A DNA stretch of 64,000 bases, from the NCBI GenBank assembly GCA_027625915.1, contig JANTQA010000019.1, positions 1,307,001 to 1,371,000 on the forward strand, read 5' to 3'. This stretch comes from Anaeramoeba flamelloides (lineage: Eukaryota; Metamonada; Anaeramoebidae). Made by a program: the position numbers and the translations under genes. This document shows, one piece after another, positions 1 through 11,838 of the stretch (position 1 is its first letter; every line of letters starts with the position of its first letter). The notes below the pieces were generated by a model. It was not told where the DNA came from. It saw only the letters and a list, made by a program, of their open reading frames with translations, and searched no databases.

Positions 1-98
1 TTTTTGTAAATAAGAATTGTCATTTCTAAGGTGATTATTGATGGGACTAATCCAAAAAATTGAATGATTCATTTGATTTCATATTTTATAAAACATAC

Positions 99-669
99 CT
101 GTATATGAGCAACCAAAAAATAAAAAATGAAAAAAGAAAAGGTACTGGGATGAATTTGCAAAGTTTTTTGTAATTTTTTCAATTGTTGTCGAAAAAACAA
201 GAATTGAAGTTTGAAATTTTTTAAAAAAAAAAGGTTAATTAAATGGTTTGCAGTCACTGTTTGAAGTACTTTGAACTTAAGAACAGGAACAAATGGAGTT
301 TGTTCATTTCTGAAAGTTTTGACATTAGAAAAATGTCAAAAAGATTGATCTTTGAAACCAAAAGAAAAAAGAATTATGTTAAAAAAAAACATTTCCAAAA
401 TATTTACTTTCGTTTGGGAGATCCTCAAGAAAAAGACCTTCAGGGTTATTATGGTTTTTTGTTAAAGGAGGGGGTTTCAAAAATGTTCCAATTTGTAAGT
501 CGTAAATTGATTCTGGCTCAATGATAACTACAGTCTTATTTCGATCGATTGCATAAGTGTTTGTTTGTAATTCAATTTCTATTTCTTCTTCATTTAACCC
601 AATCAAGCCTCGTGGCGTTTCTGTTTCACTTGTTTTTGATAATAAACTTTTGGTTTGGGACTGATCCAT
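99..669 (-). CDS. Partial membrane-protein gene, first two exons
   Basis: I do not recognise the protein. Exon 1 runs from the ATG at 669-667 down to 408 and is followed by a consensus donor GTAAAT. It encodes about 87 acidic, soluble residues with an N-terminal LL motif (KSLLSK) and a PPPL stretch. Exon 2 ends at 99, just before a donor GTATGT. Its start is ambiguous. An acceptor after TCCCAG gives exon 144-99 and the hydrophobic segment IPFLFSFFIFWLLIY, a good membrane helix. An acceptor after AAACAG (exon 256-99) gives a longer, less natural frame. Both keep phase with exon 1. I prefer the short exon. The rest of the gene lies left of the window. The cytosolic acidic N-terminus followed by a membrane helix suggests a polytopic membrane protein; its function cannot be told from this piece. 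Confidence 0.5.
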
Positions 670-943
670 TCCAATTCAAATCAAAATACAAAAGAAAAGA
701 GAAAGTGTTGAAAAAATGAAGAATTTTACAATTATTTTTGGTACATATATTTCGAGAAAGCAACATAGGATTCTTTGAACAGAAAAAATAACAAAAAACT
801 ATATTGCGAAACCATCATTTTATTTCTATGATCTAATTCTAATTAATTCCAGATTAGTACAAAAGAAGAAAATAAGAATATTGAAAAAACTATGAAATTT
901 TCCTTGGTTTTCATTTTTTGATTTTTGATCAAATAAAACAACA

Positions 944-1500
944 CCCTCAAGGTTGACAATCCCGGAAATTTGAAAAAAGATTGTCTTGTGTCCTTTGGTA
1001 GTTACTTGTTATTTTGGTTCTTATCTGATCGATATTGTGCTTGGTATGGGTTTTAAGAGTGGTTATAAAGGCAATTTTTGACAATTTATTTTTTTTTTCT
1101 TCCAAAATCCGAATTGAAGAGTATAATATTAATAGATAGGAAGTTAAGTTTAAGAACAAATTTCGGTTTTTGTTTGCAGAAGTAATTTTTGTTTTCCTTT
1201 TTTGTCAACTAAACTAAGGGAAAAAACTTTTTTTAAAGGCTCCAAATAATAACAAACTTAATTAAAAAATTCAATCAACAACCCACAAATCTCATTTTTT
1301 TTATAACTTAACTTCCGATAAATTAGTCTTACACTCTTCAATTCGGATTTTGGAAGAAAAAAATTGTTTTTTTTTTTTTCGAATCAATATTAAAACCCAT
1401 ACCAAGCAGAAGATCGATCAGACAAGAATCAAATTAATAAGTAGCCTCCCCGACACAAGATAATCTTTTTTTTTATTACAGGGATTGTAAACCTTGAGGG
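944..1500. mobile_element. Family A inverted-repeat element (copy A1)
   Basis: Non-coding 557 bp element. Its ends read CCCTCAAGGTTGACAATCCC and, inverted, CCCTCAAGGTTTACAATCCC. The inverted arms are about 190-200 bp (944-1146 and 1310-1500) around a short centre. The arms share internal landmarks such as GATCGAT, ACCCATACCAAGC and ATCCGAATTGAAGAGT. Three more copies or half copies lie at 34072, 62112 and 63782. No transposase is present, so it is a non-autonomous element (MITE). The frame on the minus strand here is only the arm being open by chance. Confidence 0.8.
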
Positions 1501-2101
1501 TGCTAGTAACTCGAATTATTTTTTTTCCCCTTAAGATAAAAGAGTAATTATTTACATAAGGATACAATTAAACCATGATGTGCAACTTCATTTATCAAGT
1601 TTAGAGAAATGAGTTATCATTTTTATAAGAAATATATTTTACCCAATTAAATACCAATAAAAAGATCTGATTCTTTTGTTTTTGATTATTGTATTTTTGG
1701 ATCAAATTAGAAAAAGAAAAATTTGCAAAAGAGTTTTATTTTGAAGAAATATCACTTTTAGCATTTACCTTAATATATGAGACCTTGTTTAAAAAAATAA
1801 TATTTGATCTTAGAATCTTATTTTAAAAAACAATAAAAATAAATCAAATATTGAATCATTAAAATTAAAAAAATAATTCATTTATTTTATTCACAAATTT
1901 TTATTCAATTTTTTTGAAATTTAAAAGCATAGGCCATATTCATTTCGAAATATTCAGAGTATAAAGAAGGAGCTGTAAGCATGATAATTGATTATTTTAT
2001 AAATATCATTATTTTTTTTTATTTGAATTATTAATTAAAATTGGTTTTCTTTTTTTGAAAATCTTTAAAAAGTTGAGGAATAATTGGAAAGTCTATCTAG
2101 A
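1501..2101. other. AT-rich spacer between A1 and B1
   Basis: No gene, RNA gene or clear repeat seen in these 600 bases; only homopolymer-rich AT sequence. Confidence 0.5.
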
Positions 2102-2587
2102 GCAGTGAAAAAAATACCGGACATGAAAAAAATCCCTGACAAGATTTTTAATTGTGAATATTAGTAAAATTATTGTGTAATTTCATTTATTTACAATCAA
2201 ATTCCTTTTTTTAAGAATCGAACTTTTTCAATTATAACCCCCCCTCTTATTAGAATGATGATTGATGAAATCACACTTGTTCAAAACACCATACAATCAA
2301 TCAAAAAACAAGAAGAAAAATTATCATTTTCCAAACTCTAGTAAACCTCAATAAAACTTGATTGTTTTTCAAAAAAAGTTGATCAACATATGGCTATCAA
2401 ACAATTAATCGAGTATTCTAGAGATACCTTACTTTGATGGACTTTAGGTAGGTTTATTACTAATCTCATAAAAAAATTGGTTATTTATAATAAGGATTTG
2501 ATTGAAATTAGACAAAAATTTTACTAATACTCACAATTAAAAATCTTGTCCGGGATTTTTTCCCTGTCCGGTATTTTTTTCCCTACT
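2102..2587. mobile_element. Family B inverted-repeat element (copy B1)
   Basis: About 486 bp, non-coding. The inverted ends share AAAAAAATACCGGACA, then a block reading GACAAGATTTTTAATTGTGA, then TATTAGTAAAAT. The right arm is the reverse complement of the left with a few mismatches. The interior carries TAGGTAGGTTTATTACTAAT, also found in the copies at 40937 and 47910, which lie in the opposite orientation. The target duplication is unclear. Confidence 0.7.
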
Positions 2588-3833
2588 ATATACTTTTTAT
2601 CTTTGAGTTGTTAATAACTAGATGAAAAAATTCAGATTTGGTCATTAATTATGAATTAAAAAAAAAATTAAATTAAAAAGTATTTATTGAGATAACAAGT
2701 TGAATATTACAGGTTTTAAAAAGGAATTTGAGGAGAATTTTTAAATTCTTTGTTTGTTTTATGTTCTTGTATTTTTTTAGTTCAATAAAAAGAAAAAATT
2801 GATTTGAACTGTTCTTTGAATTATGAAATTAGATTTTTTTCAAGTTTAAAATAATTATTATGATTTTTTTGAAATTAAGTAGATTTTTTAAATTGTGTAA
2901 TTTCAGAAACTTTATTGTTTTATTTTTAAATTGAATCTGGTATTATTCCTTTACAGATAATAATATTTCAATCTTCTTTCAAAGATAACATCATTTTTTT
3001 TTAAATAATTCAGAAATATGTTGGATTTTGAACTTTTCAAAAATGAGAAAAATGTATCGAACTTTTAAAAACAATAATTTATTTCTGAAAAGAGCATTAA
3101 AAGTAAGTTTTTTCTTTTGGTAATCAGAATTTTACTTCATTTTTCAATTCCAGGATGTCTTAATTTTTTTTGAATTTGTTATTAAATTTTCTGGATGGTT
3201 TTTTTTTATTCTATTAGTCACTTAAGATTTTTTATAATCATTCTAAATGAAATCTAGTGAAAAAATCTTTTAGTTTCATTAATTCTTTGAGTTATTTGAA
3301 AATAATGACTTAAAATTATAATTGTATAGTGGAGAGTCATTCAGGAAAAAATCACCAAATTTCTCTTAATAGTAAGATGGACAGTGAAAGGGGAAAGATT
3401 TTTAATTAATTTTTACTAATCAATAAATATATATATTTAAAATTAAATTCCCCAAACAGGACTGATAGCTATTTTTTTAATCTTTAATCCAATTTGATAT
3501 GAAAAGAAAAATTATAGCAACAAAAAAGTTAAAAAAAATCGCTTTTTATGATACCAATGTTTATAAAAAATTAAATATTTACAAAATTCTACAAACTATT
3601 AATACATAAGCCAAATTTCAAAATTAGTGGCAAATTTTTTTATTATTATTTTTTTCTTTTTTCATTTGTTTTTGAAAAAATACTATGGTTACACTATATT
3701 TTTATTTATTAATCTATATTGACTATTTTCTCTAAAAAATGTAGTAAAATACATTATAATTCAATTAAAAAAATAATTAAACTAATTGTTTTCTGATGAA
3801 AAATCTACCCCTATTTTTGAAATTAAGCTTTAT

Positions 3834-3869
<36 letters not shown>

Positions 3870-4939
3870 GGGGGGTAAGTTTATTGGAATTTTGGATGAA
3901 TATCGTAAATTTCTAATTTTATCTTGAATAAATTTAGTTTTCATGAACTAAATAATTATTTATGAAAATGTTTTTATAGACATAAAATTTTAGTAGATGT
4001 TTTTATTATGTTATGAAATAACCAAATGGTAAAGTACCAATTACATTAATTTTACAAATTTTTAAAATTTTTCTGAGTTTTTAATTTTTTTTATTTTATT
4101 CATTAATTAAAACTAAAAAATTTGATCAATTTATTACAATTTTTTTGTGATTTCTGCGAAATTGTTCATTATTCGTGTTTTTTAGTATTATCGGAACTAT
4201 TTTTGATCACAATCAAATTAAAAAAAATATTTTGATGATAATTGAAATTATTGTGAAAGGTTAAATTAATCATCAATTTGTTGATTTGTGAGGAAAATTC
4301 AAAAATTGTTGATTATACCTACTCTAAGGGAGTAAACAATATATTGACAAATTTTCAACATTTTAACCTATTTCAAAATATTTAAAATCAAAACTTTTTA
4401 CTTTTGTTGTGTCTAGTTGCTTTTTAATATTTTAAAGCACTTAATTAACTATTTATACATTTTTTTTTTCTAAGGTGAAATTAAATGATACAAATAATAT
4501 GTTAAGTTAATAAGTTTTATCTATTATGGGAAAATTTAAATGGTTTATCCTTTATTCTAATCTCAAAATTATATTTGTGGGATTTTATTTTATTTTGGAA
4601 ACAAATATAATTAATTTTTATTTAAAGAAGGTACTTTAAATACTCAAAATCAAAGAAGGTACAACTAAATTGACAATACAGCAATAATATTTATTGTAAA
4701 TATAAAAAAAAAAAGGTTAAAATGTTGACATCTGGTATAAGAATCCTATTTAAATTGAATTTACTCCAAATTTTAAAATCAAGAAGAGGTGCTTGAATAT
4801 AAAAAAGAAAAAGAAAAAATCTTAAGATCTATAAATTTATATTAAATCCTTATTGTGAAATATTTTGAAATAAAATTGTGGTTTTTAAAAAATTGATTGA
4901 ACCAAGCAAATGTTTTAACAAAAAATAATTAAAACATAT
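2588..4939. other. AT-rich spacer with a T33G7 tract
   Basis: No gene seen. Around 3370-3560 the sequence resembles the dispersed repeat at 20620-20830 and 46900-47280 (family F, diverged). At 3836-3875 there is a run of 33 T followed by 7 G, the longest G run in the window. Confidence 0.45.
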
Positions 4940-5505
4940 GGGATGGAAACTTGTTTTCAACGAAATTTTTCCAGTTTTATTGAAGAAATAGAACATATTC
5001 TATGAGTTTAAACAATTATTCTTCTCAAAATAAAATGTTAATTTTTAGATTAAAATCATTTTTTCTTATTTAGAAATTTTTTTTTTTGTGTTTTTTGATT
5101 TTTGTTTTTTTTTTTTAAAACTAAAACAGTAAATTTGAAAAATAAGAAAACCAATCTTTGAAAATCCAATTTAGCATACAGAAAAGTGAGATTTAATATT
5201 TTCTTTTTAAAATTAATACATTTAAAATTAAAAAATCTTTATTTCAATAATTTTAAATGTCGACATAAATTGAAAAATTTTTACATTAGACCTTTTTATG
5301 AAAGCGAACCAAAAATTTATATAAGATTTTTTTTTTTTTTTTTGAAATTTATGGTTTATTTAGTTATTTCTTTTATGATTATTGATTCTAATCAGAAGCT
5401 TATTGTTTCTCTTATTTCTAAACAATCTGAGTTTGGCTGATTCTTAAGGAGAAGTGAATTTTGAATTTTTGGTTGGGTATTTTTGAGTTAAATAGATTTT
5501 ATTTA
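4940..5505. mobile_element. Family G element, diverged copy (G1)
   Basis: Colinear over about 500 bp with the better-preserved copy at 45195-45787. Shared blocks include CAGTTTTATTGAAGAAAT, ATTCTATGAGTTTAA, AAATCATTTTTTCT, GAAATTTATGGTTT and GATTCTTAA. The GGGGCCC-containing ends of the other copy have decayed here. The 84-codon open frame inside it is not conserved in the other copy, so I do not call a gene. Confidence 0.55.
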
Positions 5506-6285
5506 ACGTTATCCCAAAGCATTTGATATTTTTATTGTTAGTAAACCGAATTTGGTAATAAGTTTAGAAACAAGATAAATTCCTTAATTGGGTTGTAATG
5601 TAAATGTCCAGTCAACCCACCAATCAAATCTAAAAACCAAAAGAAAAATATTTTTTTTAATCAGATCAATTGTTTTCTTTCTTTCTTTTGGTTTATTTTT
5701 CAAAATTGAATATTTTTTTGAAGATTTTTGAAATGATCTTATTATTATTATTTAAAACTTCAAAAAAATCTTCTAATTGCTTTGGAAATTCTCAATTATT
5801 AAATTAGAATTATTTTTAAATTCTAGTATGAGGACTATATTATGGTTTGTATTTTAAATCTTATATAATAGCATCTCACAAATTTAAATTAGTATATATT
5901 TTATTAAAATTGATGAGGAATTGAAATAAAAATGATAAATTAATCATTTAAACTAAGAGAAGAATAATTATTACAATGAATTTAAGGATTTTTCAAAATT
6001 GAAAAAATAAAGAATTTTAGATTGGAAAGGTAAAACTTTAAAAGAAATTTGTTTTAATTTTAAAATTCAATTTGAGAATAAAGAAATGTTTTCAAGAACA
6101 ATACTATTTGTTTGGAAATAAATGAAACAAAATTTTCATTCATCTTTCCTAAGCAAGATTTTAAAATCATCTAACCTTTCAATTTTCCAATTCTTAAAAT
6201 CAGCTTAAATTATTCATTTACTTTTTTATAATTGCAAACTTTGATGATTTATATTAAATATTGAAATATATTTTATTTTGGGATA
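5506..6285. other. AT-rich spacer
   Basis: No gene, RNA or recognisable repeat seen. Confidence 0.45.
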
Positions 6286-8529
6286 CCATTGTGAAAAAAA
6301 TTTGGGACATTAAAAAAAATTGGGTCAGTCAAAAATTTGTTTTCGTTTTTTAAATAGTAAATATTAGCAAAATGATTTTTGATCAAAGTAAAATTTTATG
6401 AACAAATCTTACATTTAAGAAAAACCAAAGTCACTATCAATAAATAATTTTCAAAGTCAAAATTATTTCGTTGCATTTTGTGCTTATAGAATTACTGTGG
6501 AACTCTAAAATACAAAATTTTACTTTTTAATTGTTAACTTTACTAAAAATGTTGATTTTTTTTATTAGATTACATTCCAAGATCAAGTTAATCATTGTTT
6601 GGGAAGACCAAAAATTAATAAGTGTTTTAAATTAAGGTTTGTCTATGGGGATTTTTAGAATTTAAATGGTTTCTGAAATCTTGATATTTTCGTATTTTGA
6701 AGTTTTGATTGTAAATACTAGTGGAAAACAATCTCTTTCGAAAAAACATCTTTTTTGGAAGATTTTATAATTCAATTTGATTTAAAAGGTTATTTAAGGG
6801 AGTAGCTACACCATAAGACATGATAAAAATTTGAGAGAGATGAGATAAGAACATTTTATTTTAGTGGCGTGTGATCGTAGATTCTCTAAAAATTTTTTTA
6901 AAAAAATTATTTGATATTTTTTTTTTTAGTAATGTTCAACAATAAAAAAATTGAGATTATATTGATAAAATAGTTTTTTATTATTATTATTTTTTTATTA
7001 AAATAAACTTAATTCCATTAATTTGGACACAGTTTAAACAGTTGGAAAAATAACAATAACATGATTTACATCCAATTCGAAATTAATTTTAATTCAACAA
7101 ACTATTTCATTTTTTGTCTTTTTTTGTTTTTGTTTTCATTTCCAATTTTTCAGTTACTTAATCTGTTTAGTTAGATCTGAAATTTTTTTATAGATGGTTG
7201 ATAGAATGTTAGTGTTGAGTTTCAAAAATTGAAAAATCCACATACAACCTGTGCATGGTATCTTATCATTTGATCGATCAACCATTGTTGGTGTAATTTT
7301 AACAAATCTACCAATATATTTTTTGTTCAAACTCTTTCATTTCAGCTCGTTTCCTTATTTTGGGTACACTTGTTTTGATTTTTTATTTTATATTGTTTTC
7401 TTATATTTGGATGAAAATGATTACTTAAAAAACCATTAATACTATGTTATTTAAATATGGTTTTATATTACGTTTGGGAAAATATAATAAATTGAGTTTT
7501 TGTTTTCCTATTTTTGATTTTCTGATATGTCCAAATTTTTGGAATGGGGTCTAGTTTTTTTTTTTGGGGAGAAGATAATTTCAGATTTTTTGAATAACAT
7601 TTGTGGCTATTTTGTGTTTTAAACTTTGATATCATATAATCATATTCACTTCTCCAATTCCACTAAACGCAATGATTTACAATCCTAATAAGTAATAATT
7701 TGACTTAATTATTCTAATTTTGGAATTCTTCTAGCTATTTAAGTCCCATTTATGTTTCCTTTTATGATTCTTTCAATTGTAATTTTGTTGTTCATTTTAA
7801 ACAAAATCCATTAATCCCAAATGCCACTAATAAAAAAAATATTTCTAATTGCTTTATCTTGTCAGGATTAAAAAAATCTCAAAAATGATGAAAAAATAAA
7901 AAATGAAAAAATTAAATGCCACAATAGAATGTTGAGAGAAGGATAAAAGAAAAGTTATTCAACTTTCAAAACACTATTTTTTGCAATTCAACTCAACATT
8001 CTATTGTGGCTATTTCTTTGAGACCTGAAAAAAAAATTTAAAAAATCTAATGAATGAAGTACTTTAAATAATAAAAATCAATGAGTTACAACCAAAGTAA
8101 AAAATGTTATTTTCTGATCCTTTTCAGAATTGCAAAAAAGTGAAAAATTTTCCTTTACCATGGCTACTCGCTTAAGATTAACCGTGATAAATTTGTGTTC
8201 ATTAACAATGATAAATATCTTATTGAATTAATAGATTTTAATATTTCCTATTAAATATTTCTCTAATTTTTAGTAAAGTTGACAATTAAAAATCAATTTT
8301 TGTTTTTTAGAGTTCCACAGTAATTCTAAAAGGTCAAAATGCAACAATTTAATTTTACCTTTGAAAATTATTTATTGATAGTGACTTTGGTTTTTCTTAA
8401 ATGTAAGATTTGTTCATAAAATTTTACTTTGATCAAAAATCATTTTGCTAATATTTACTATTTAAAAAACGAAAACAAATTTTTGACTGACCCAATTTTT
8501 TTTAATGACCCAAATTTTTTTCACAATGG
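6286..8529. mobile_element. Family D element with long inverted arms, TA-flanked, carrying nested C1
   Basis: Ends CCATTGTGAAAAAAATTTGG at the left and its reverse complement at the right. Each is directly bordered by TA (6284-6285 and 8530-8531), as expected for a Tc1/mariner-type TA target duplication. The inverted arms are about 260 bp (6286-6545 and 8270-8529) with only scattered mismatches. A complete family C element (6798-8171) sits inside; without it the element would be about 866 bp. No transposase gene is present. The right end truncates the reading frame of the minus-strand exon at 8521-9087. Confidence 0.8.
6798..8171. mobile_element. Family C element (copy C1), TTAA-flanked
   Basis: 1374 bp, bordered on both sides by TTAA (6794-6797 and 8172-8175). 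The inverted ends read GGGAGTAGCTAC at the left and GCGAGTAGCCATGG at the right. Copy C2 (57394-58764) is nearly identical over long stretches and colinear end to end. C3 (48974-50300) is the same element inverted. A shared internal hairpin has arms CCACAATAGAATGTTGA near 7919 and 7990-8008. Open frames inside are not conserved between copies, so it is a non-coding, non-autonomous element. A TTAA target site is typical of piggyBac-type transposition. Confidence 0.85.
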
Positions 8530-9087
8530 TAATTGTTGTTTTTCAAAGATACTATTCTTGTTATAGTTCTCCTTATTGTTACTCTTCCCAACATTTGTTA
8601 CTTTTGTTTCTTCATTTATGCTCATTTCTATTTCTGTTTGTGTTTGTCTTTTGGTTTGTTTTTCTTTTTCTTTTTCATTTTCATTTTCATTTTCATTATC
8701 ATTTTCTTTTTCATTTTCCTTGATTGTTTTTAAATTCTTCTTGTGTTTTCCAAATTTTTTTTCATTAGATTGATCTTTTGGGAAGATAATTTGATTTAGT
8801 AAAGTTGTTTGGTTTTCATATTTGGTATAGTACGAAAAAGACTTTGAGTGTTGGTTAATTTTGGGGCGTCTGTAATACGAGAACTGCTGGTTGTTTGGAT
8901 TTTCATGTTCTTTGTTTTGAAAATTTGTTTTATTCTTTTTCTTTTTCTCGTCCCCATTTTGGTGTTCGCTTTGGCTTAGACTTAGATTTAGGTTGTGGTT
9001 ACCGTTAATATCATAGCTGTCTGATAGAGAATTAAACGAATTCGTTTTTTGCAATTTTGGGCTTTTTTGTAATTTATTTTCTTCCAA
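8521..9087 (-). CDS. Hypothetical low-complexity protein, exon cut by a transposon end
   Basis: Open frame of about 188 codons on the minus strand, unrecognised. The first part (SFNSLSDSYDINGNHN and onward) has ordinary composition and clearly higher GC than the surroundings. The last third is an E/K/N repeat (KENEKENDNENENE) and then a T/N/K-rich tail. No ATG opens this frame, so an upstream exon is likely. A donor-like GTGAGT lies just upstream on the minus strand (near 9106), but I could not fix a matching acceptor. The C-terminal codons QLPL and the stop lie within or next to the right end of the family D element (ends 8529), so the original 3' part of the gene is missing or displaced. 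Confidence 0.4.
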   Translation of the reverse strand: MEENKLQKSPKLQKTNSFNSLSDSYDINGNHNLNLSLSQSEHQNGDEKKKKNKTNFQNKEHENPNNQQFSYYRRPKINQHSKSFSYYTKYENQTTLLNQIIFPKDQSNEKKFGKHKKNLKTIKENEKENDNENENENEKEKEKQTKRQTQTEIEMSINEETKVTNVGKSNNKENYNKNSIFEKQQLPL

Positions 9088-11838
9088 GAGGACAACTCAC
9101 GAAAACTTTGTGTGTCGCTGATCACCCTTTTTTTTCTTTTTAAAGCTGAAAAGTTTTGGGTTGGTAGGGATTTGTGTTTAATTTTTCGAATATTTTGCTT
9201 ATTTAATTTTGTTCTTGTTTTTTTTGTGCTGGTCTTCCAATTTGAATGCAATTATATTCTTATGATTGTTTGGAACATTTTAACTATGTGGAAAATTTTG
9301 AATTTAAGTTTAGATAGCTAACTTTTTAATGAGTTTCTATCTTCGCTTTTGTTTTACGCTTGTTAAAAAATATCTGAAGCAAATCATAAAAAAACTTGCG
9401 TATATTGTGTGTTCTTAATAGTGACTGATTTCGAGTATTCCTCTCCAAAATTTCTTGACTTGACATAGTAAATAAAATGTTTTTTTTTTTTCTAATTTCT
9501 TAAATTTGTAAATTTATTTTTTTCACCATCAAAATCTTTTATTAAAGGTCTCTTTTCTTCTTTTTTAAAGAAAAAAGATACCAAAAGTTTTTTATTTTTT
9601 TTTTAAAATGAGATTGATTTCTTCAGAAAAAAAAAGAAAATCGTTGTTTGATTTTAGACAGTGTATCTTAACAATTAAAGAGAATTCATTCAATTTCCCA
9701 CCTTTACGGTAAAATTGATGGACTTTTTTCTTTGTCGTCTATTGATCAAATAATTGAGTTACTTGAATCAAAATTAATTTTCCAATGCAGTAAATCCTTG
9801 AGCTCGGGGATCTTTATACAGTGATCAAAATAATTCCTACAGAAAGACTATAATTCGTGTTTCGAAATATTATCCGTGCTTTTTTTTTAACTTCTTGTAC
9901 TAAGACAACATCCATTCTATTACCAAATAATATACCCAAGTTCTAATCAATTTTGAAAGTAAAAGTCTGGTTATTTTTCGTAAAATTTAAATTATTAATG
10001 CAAATTGTTGAAAATTTTCCATAATATTCTCAATTTTTTTGAATTTTTTTTGGTTTTTTTTGATGATAAAAAATTTCAAAAAAATTTTCTCTATTTTTTG
10101 AGAAAAATTTTACAATTCGATCCTTCATTTTTTGAATTTCTTTTTAAATAATAGAACTTTTTGAAACCAATACCATATTTAATTAGGGTTTATGATCAGT
10201 TTCTTTAATTGGTTAATGTATAGGTCTTCTACAAAAAAAAAACACGCTTTTTGTTTTGAAAAACGTATTAAATTTTTTTGCATGCTTTATTTTGACTACA
10301 GTATATTTATGAGATTAAATAGTTTGTATAATATTTTTTCAAATACTTCTAAAATAACTTTAAATAACATTTTTAAAGTTGAATTTATTAGTAAAATATT
10401 CCTATTTTATTTAATTTCAATTCAAAATTTGAAGATCAGAAAAATTTCAAACTTTGTCTAATTACTAAATGATTTCCCCAAAATCTTTCTATAGTATATA
10501 TAATACTATACTTAACTTTTGAGTGTTCTAATCTCCTAACTTATCCGTAGTTATGGGGAATTATATAGTTAAATTCATCCCAAATAAAATGTTTGAGTTT
10601 TAAAAAAATTACATAGCTAAATTATATTTTCATTTTTATCAGGTAGTCTACACCAATTAACAGAATTTTGTGATTATTGTGGTACCTACCTTCACCAAGG
10701 GATTAAAAATAATAGATTTAGAATTAAATCAATACCCAAATGAGAAATATAAATTATTACTGATGTCTTATATATTTCTGAAAAAATGAGTTAATTTTTG
10801 AAATTTTTGCTAATATTTTTCAAACCAGACAATTAGAATTTCGGGTTTTTTTGAAATTTTTGGTTTTTAGATTTGACAATAAGAATTGGGGACAATTTTC
10901 ACAATAAGTTTAGCTGACATTAGATCAAAACTATTTACTAGATTTTTTATAACTGTACTGGCATTGTGAGTCCTTGTCTTTTTTTTCTTTATCAAAATTA
11001 TTTAATAGTTTTTACTACTATTCTTGTTACAATTTCCCCCCGAATCCAAATTGATAGGTTCTAATATTCTCAAGATTGCACATTTTTTTGTAAATACCTT
11101 TGGGGAAAAACTTGTCTGAGAAGTTTTAATGGTAACTCATCTATAAATTCTTTTTTTTTATTTGTCGACCTTTTGGATATAAACAGCAAGTTTATTTCTT
11201 TAACAAATTGTTAAATATTTTCGTCCAGTTCTGTAAAACTCTTAATAGTGTTTCTACAAATTTCAATACTTTCCTTTGTTTTTGTTATCTTCATTTTTTT
11301 CTTTTCTTTTTTGTATTAATAAAACTTAAACAAGAAACAATAAATTAAAGTTAATTTTTCAATATATTTTTGATGAATTTATCTTTTTTTTGATTCTTTG
11401 TTGATTGGATTATAAACTTCAAAAAAAATATATTCACAAAATGTTTTTTAATTTTAAAAATTATATTATTGGAATTTTTGATTTTTCAAATTAAACTTGT
11501 TAAACTCAATACAGTAACTACAAGGTAATAAATTTTTCATTTTGATAAATTCAAATATCTTGTTTTTATAAAAATCCATAATAGTATTGGAAAAATAAAT
11601 TATTTCTTTACATAATCAATCAAAATCTTCAAACAGAAGACTCTTTTGAACAATGTACAAAACATTAATATATCGGTGTATACTCAAGTAATTGATTCCA
11701 ACCTTAACAAATAAGTGTCGTTCTACCTTAAAATAATTATTTTCATTCTAATAATATAAAAATTTTTTAAATAGGCTGTTTGAAAAATTTGACTTGATCA
11801 TTTTTTTCATAAAAGAACTTTCAATTGATTAACCCAGA
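9088..11838. repeat. Intergenic region with dispersed repeat J (copy J1, about 9400-10530)
   Basis: Blocks at 9400-9750, 10020-10270 and 10330-10530 resemble blocks at 30250-30640, 29240-29490 and 30700-30900, in the same orientation but in a different order. Examples of shared words are TTGACTTGACATAGTAAA against TGACTTGGTATAGTAAAG, and TTTCATTTTTTGAATTTC against TTCATTATAGGAATTTTA. The 89-codon frame at 10192 is not conserved in the second copy. 10540-11838 holds no recognisable gene; its last 100 bases are the lysozyme-like gene's promoter region. Confidence 0.45.

Noticed and set aside
7251-7439. 62-codon hydrophobic frame in C1
   Set aside because: On the non-conserved strand of a MITE; C2 keeps the DNA but shows no sign of selection on the protein.
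8505-8773. Three overlapping F/S-rich plus-strand frames
   Set aside because: Antisense shadows of the E/K/N repeat in the minus-strand exon.
10192-10461. 89-codon ATG frame in repeat J1
   Set aside because: Composition equals that of the spacer and the frame is absent from the J2 counterpart.
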